From the NCBI GenBank assembly GCA_029747585.1, contig JAPEVF010001406.1, positions 1 to 10,165 of the forward strand: a stretch of DNA of 10,165 bases. Reading direction: 5' to 3'. The position numbers and the translations under genes were made by a program. The notes below the pieces were generated by a model, which worked only from the letters and a program-made list of their open reading frames with translations, had not been told where the DNA came from and made no database searches. Shown piece after piece: positions 7,246-10,165 of the stretch; position 1 is the first letter of the stretch, and each line of letters opens with the position of its first letter. This DNA comes from Pleurotus djamor. Taxonomy: Eukaryota; Basidiomycota; Agaricomycetes; Agaricales; Pleurotaceae.

Positions 7246-7816
7246 GGAATATTGGAGATTATCTGGGCTGGATACCTTCCCCGTCGCCAAACGATTCGTT
7301 TCTCATCCATTTGGACAATCCTTTCTTTTTTGGGTCATTTCAATTTTCTAGTATCCGTCATTGGGACATATGCTAGCCATCCCCTGCCTTTCCTTCGTTT
7401 ACCTCGATGGTTTCGCATTTGGAACCATGTAATTCTATACCCTCACCACAACCTATTCTACACCTTATACCTCACAAACTATATCATACAACCACATTAC
7501 ATACTATCCTACCCTCATTTCACCAATATATTTCACCATGTTTGCCTTCAACGACACGAACGGAAAATTTTGGCCGTCTACTTACACGAGTTGCATCTGA
7601 TACATAAGAAAGTATATAATGATACGATAACAAGGGGGCTAATTCAACCGAGGATCTACTCCGCACCCATGGCGATGTTCCAGGTCTTGATGAGCAACCG
7701 TTCGGCAGCATCGGTTGAAGACTCAAACCGCGATAGTGAGATGGTGTGCAGGGTTGTCGAGTAGTTACGAAGGTACNGGGGCGTACTAGAGGCGTGTCAG
7801 TTCGGTGAACGTAGGG
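7246..7816. other. Convergent intergenic region, no gene supported
   Basis: This lies between the 3' ends of the cyclin and the cap-binding gene. It is more AT-rich than the coding parts, with stretches of TATA/CATA around 7440-7530 and 7605-7625 that could act in 3'-end formation for the cyclin transcript. A 170-codon open frame crosses it, but its composition (many His, Tyr, Ile, no domain) and lack of a start context argue against a gene. An N stands at 7777. Confidence 0.55.
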
Positions 7817-10165
7817 TTAGTGCGACAAACGCACCAATCTGCAGAAGTTTCGGTACCAGCCCCATGTTTCCCATGCAATCCATTGGCTGCCGTCCCATGT
7901 TGAGCGGTTCGCCCACTCCGCTTCCGTTATAACTCGACGAACCGCGACATCCTTCTCGGAAGGTGCGAGGACGCCAACGAACCCTTCAAGAGCACAAGAC
8001 AGCGCGGCCTTTTGTTCCCTTGTGAGGGTGGCAAAGGCTTTCACTGCAGCGGCAAGCTGAGGGTTTTCAGGAGAAGCAGGGATTTCATCTGATAAAATTG
8101 AGTGGGCATTGGTTAGTCTAGCATAGAAGAGGTGATACGAACCTGCTTTAGCATCAGCATCGACTTCCATGGTCTCTCCAGAGCGGGCCTGTGCTTGTGC
8201 TCTGTTTTCGTCGTCTTCCTTTCGTAAGGTAGTGACTTTCCTCCTGGAAATTACGACACGTCCGTTGGCCTTGTCCAATGCGCTATGTATGAGGTCCCAT
8301 CCAGCTAGGGTCAATCCCTTGACCGAACTTGGGGTGTTGAGCTCGCTGATGATTCCACCGTAATTGAAAGTCCATGAGATAACATCCGTGGGATCGACGA
8401 TCTGGTATTGCATGAGTTTGTCGAAGACAATTCCGACAAGCTGTCGGTTTTTCCTCCAGAACGATGCGGCAGCGGTGAGGATGTCGCTTTTGGCTTCTGC
8501 ATTCCCGCTGCTACCGGTACTACTGGTTCCAGCGCTGGCGATGTGTCGTAATAATGGAAGGTAGCGTTCAATGGCATTGAGTAGATGGGAGAAGGAGCGT
8601 GAACCGATGTGGAGGAGGGACTGAACGATTATGGATCGAACGACTGAATCCACTTGGAGAACGTTGGCGGATTCGAGCGAGTTTTTGAGTGAGTCAAGAT
8701 GAGCGATGACGTCTTCGGGTTTAGCACGACCACGAATGAGGTCGAGAACGGATTGAGCAAGGTCGTGTTGAGGATGTTCTGGCAATGAAACAGTCGGTAA
8801 CTTCGTCAGGACACTGAGATGTATAGCGTATTACCTGCATCCTCATATTCGAACTCTGGGCCAGGTGGTTGTGCGGCTATGACATTGGCAGCGGGATCTT
8901 GCATGTCGGGTGGAAGTGTCTTGTGAATCCTCTCATGATACGCAAGACGAACTTCGAATTCAACAGCATGTCGAATGTAAGTTCTCTGAGGATGGTGTGG
9001 GTCGAGGGAGAGATCCGGAATCCTACCAAGATAAGGTTGGATAAGAAGCTTGGGTATCTGGTAAAGCGACACTTACCATTCCTTCCAAACCCACTGGAAA
9101 CCGAAGTTACTCATGTGGACAGAAAACCACTCAGCGAACCGACGAGAGACCTCTACATCCAAGCCATCGGCCAGGTTGGAATACAGTTTTCTGATGGACT
9201 TTCCGACGGCGGGGCCTACTGTCGGCGGCGAGAGTTTGCAGATTTCGGTAATGAGACTGATGTAGTAAACCGTCTTATGGGGTGACTCAGGCAATAAGAG
9301 TAGGGAACCAAGAATTATCTGCTCAATGGGATGAGAAGGAGATGCGGGTCGTATGTACGGAGACCATACCTCGATAACAGTGCTTTCTAACTGCCAATTG
9401 GGTCCAGCAGGAGGTTCGGCGCTGACAGGTGCTCCTGGTCTTGGTTTAAATGTGCTTTCATTTGTCCATCTCGGAAGTTCGAGGAGAAGTCTAGCACACT
9501 CTTTGCGGTTGACTTCAAATATGTCGATGGTATCCACGATGAGCGATCGTATCCTGTACCCTAGAGGAGTGGAGGGGTTGGGAGAGATCTGAACCGCATT
9601 GTTAGCTTGACTTTGTTGAGTGAGCATCACGACACACGAACCTCATCATCAAACAAGCGGACATAATACTCAGGCCACTCCTCTTTCTTGACCTGGGCGT
9701 CTTCACCTTCATCATTTGTTAGACCATCCAGTTCAATAACTTCTGGGGGTACGAGGACAGAAGGAAGGTTGAAGTGAGGATGTTCAGCCGAGTCGAGTGC
9801 AGGATAATCAACTTGGGGTAGGTCGGAAGAAGAACTGGCAAAGTCAGAGTCATCATAGGCTTTCAACGCGGTTAATACTGAGTCAAGGAGCTGAAGGGGA
9901 AAATGAGATTCGTGGTGGCACGGAATGAGGATCACATACTTCGTGAGTATTATCAAAAACTGACTCCTGAGAGTGCAAATGGACGAGGGGAAGTACGAGC
10001 CAACGTGAAGACAACGTAGTATCATTATAGGCTTGAATGGCGTTGATAATTTCCGTGACTCTGGACGGGTATGTTTCCTTCAGCAACTTGCCGGCCTATG
10101 GAAAGGTGAGAATTAAGGATTGAACGCAGTACGAAGGCACAAACAATCATCAAGCCCTCCGCGGC
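7817..10165 (-). CDS. CBP80: Nuclear cap-binding complex large subunit CBP80/NCBP1, 5' partial
   Basis: Exons, 5' to 3' on the minus strand: 10165-10145 (partial), 10095-9940, 9890-9642, 9588-9370, 9318-9077, 9022-8835, 8778-8143 and 8088-7817, stop TAA at 7817-7819. They join in frame to 659 residues. Introns are 49-56 nt, with donors such as GTAAGT and GTATGT. The product matches the second and third MIF4G-like helical domains of CBP80: EWFSVHMSNFGFQW, IRHAVEFEVRLAYHERI, FDKLMQYQIVDPTDVISW and the Trp-rich end WIAWETWGWYRNFCRLV. With CBP20 this subunit binds the m7G cap of nascent RNA in the nucleus and links it to splicing, export and 3' processing. The first MIF4G domain lies beyond the right edge. 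A Lys/Arg-rich loop (ISRRKVTTLRKEDDENR) before the last intron fits the family's coiled-coil insert. Two introns (9319-9369, 8089-8142) are multiples of three without stops. Confidence 0.93.

Noticed and set aside
7538..7600. Short ORF with a good start context (CACCATG, MFAFNDTN...)
   Set aside because: It has only 20 codons in a convergent 3' region, with no support beyond the start context.
7252..7764. 170-codon open frame after the cyclin gene
   Set aside because: Its composition is that of AT-rich 3' sequence and it lies between convergent gene ends. No domain or conserved motif is visible.

Overview
The window reads as a piece of a basidiomycete fungal nuclear genome, probably an Agaricomycete. 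The evidence is short GT-AG introns (mostly 48-58 nt, many with CTAAC/CTAAT branch-like sequences), fungal gene families, and an intron-bearing tRNA gene between protein genes. The species cannot be fixed from the sequence. Eight isolated N characters are scattered through it. At the three exonic sites where it matters, dropping the N restores the reading frame, so they look like consensus padding rather than unknown bases.

Layout, left to right. (1) 1-1748, plus strand: the 3' part of a gene for a WD40-type protein that continues into a multi-pass membrane region, in-frame minisatellite repeats, a last membrane segment and an acidic tail. (2) 2002-4827, plus strand: an unrecognised gene of about 11 exons. 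Its first nine introns are all in phase 2, and one intron-exon unit is tandemly duplicated. The predicted product is about 767 aa, made of Lys/Arg-rich and Glu-rich repeats, one possibly folded domain, and a Ser/acidic tail. (3) 5075-5156, minus strand: a tRNA-Asp(GUC) gene with a 10-nt intron. (4) 5157-5811: the divergent interval between the tRNA and the next gene, with TTAAAC motifs, a 13-bp inverted repeat, one CACGTG and a CT-rich leader. (5) 5812-7245, plus strand: a complete two-exon gene for a Pcl/Pho80-family cyclin with a long Ser-rich tail. (6) 7246-7816: a convergent 3'-3' interval with no supported gene. (7) 7817-10165, minus strand: the 3' part of the gene for the large subunit of the nuclear cap-binding complex (CBP80/NCBP1), eight exons, running off the right edge.

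The genes do not form a functional cluster. The cap-binding subunit (mRNA cap recognition in the nucleus), the cyclin (partner of a Pho85/Cdk5-type kinase) and the tRNA are housekeeping functions. The two unrecognised genes carry the unusual features: repeat-bearing exons, symmetric exon duplication, and one in-frame TGA inside an otherwise continuous frame. I found no transposon, CRISPR array, prophage or secondary-metabolite cluster.
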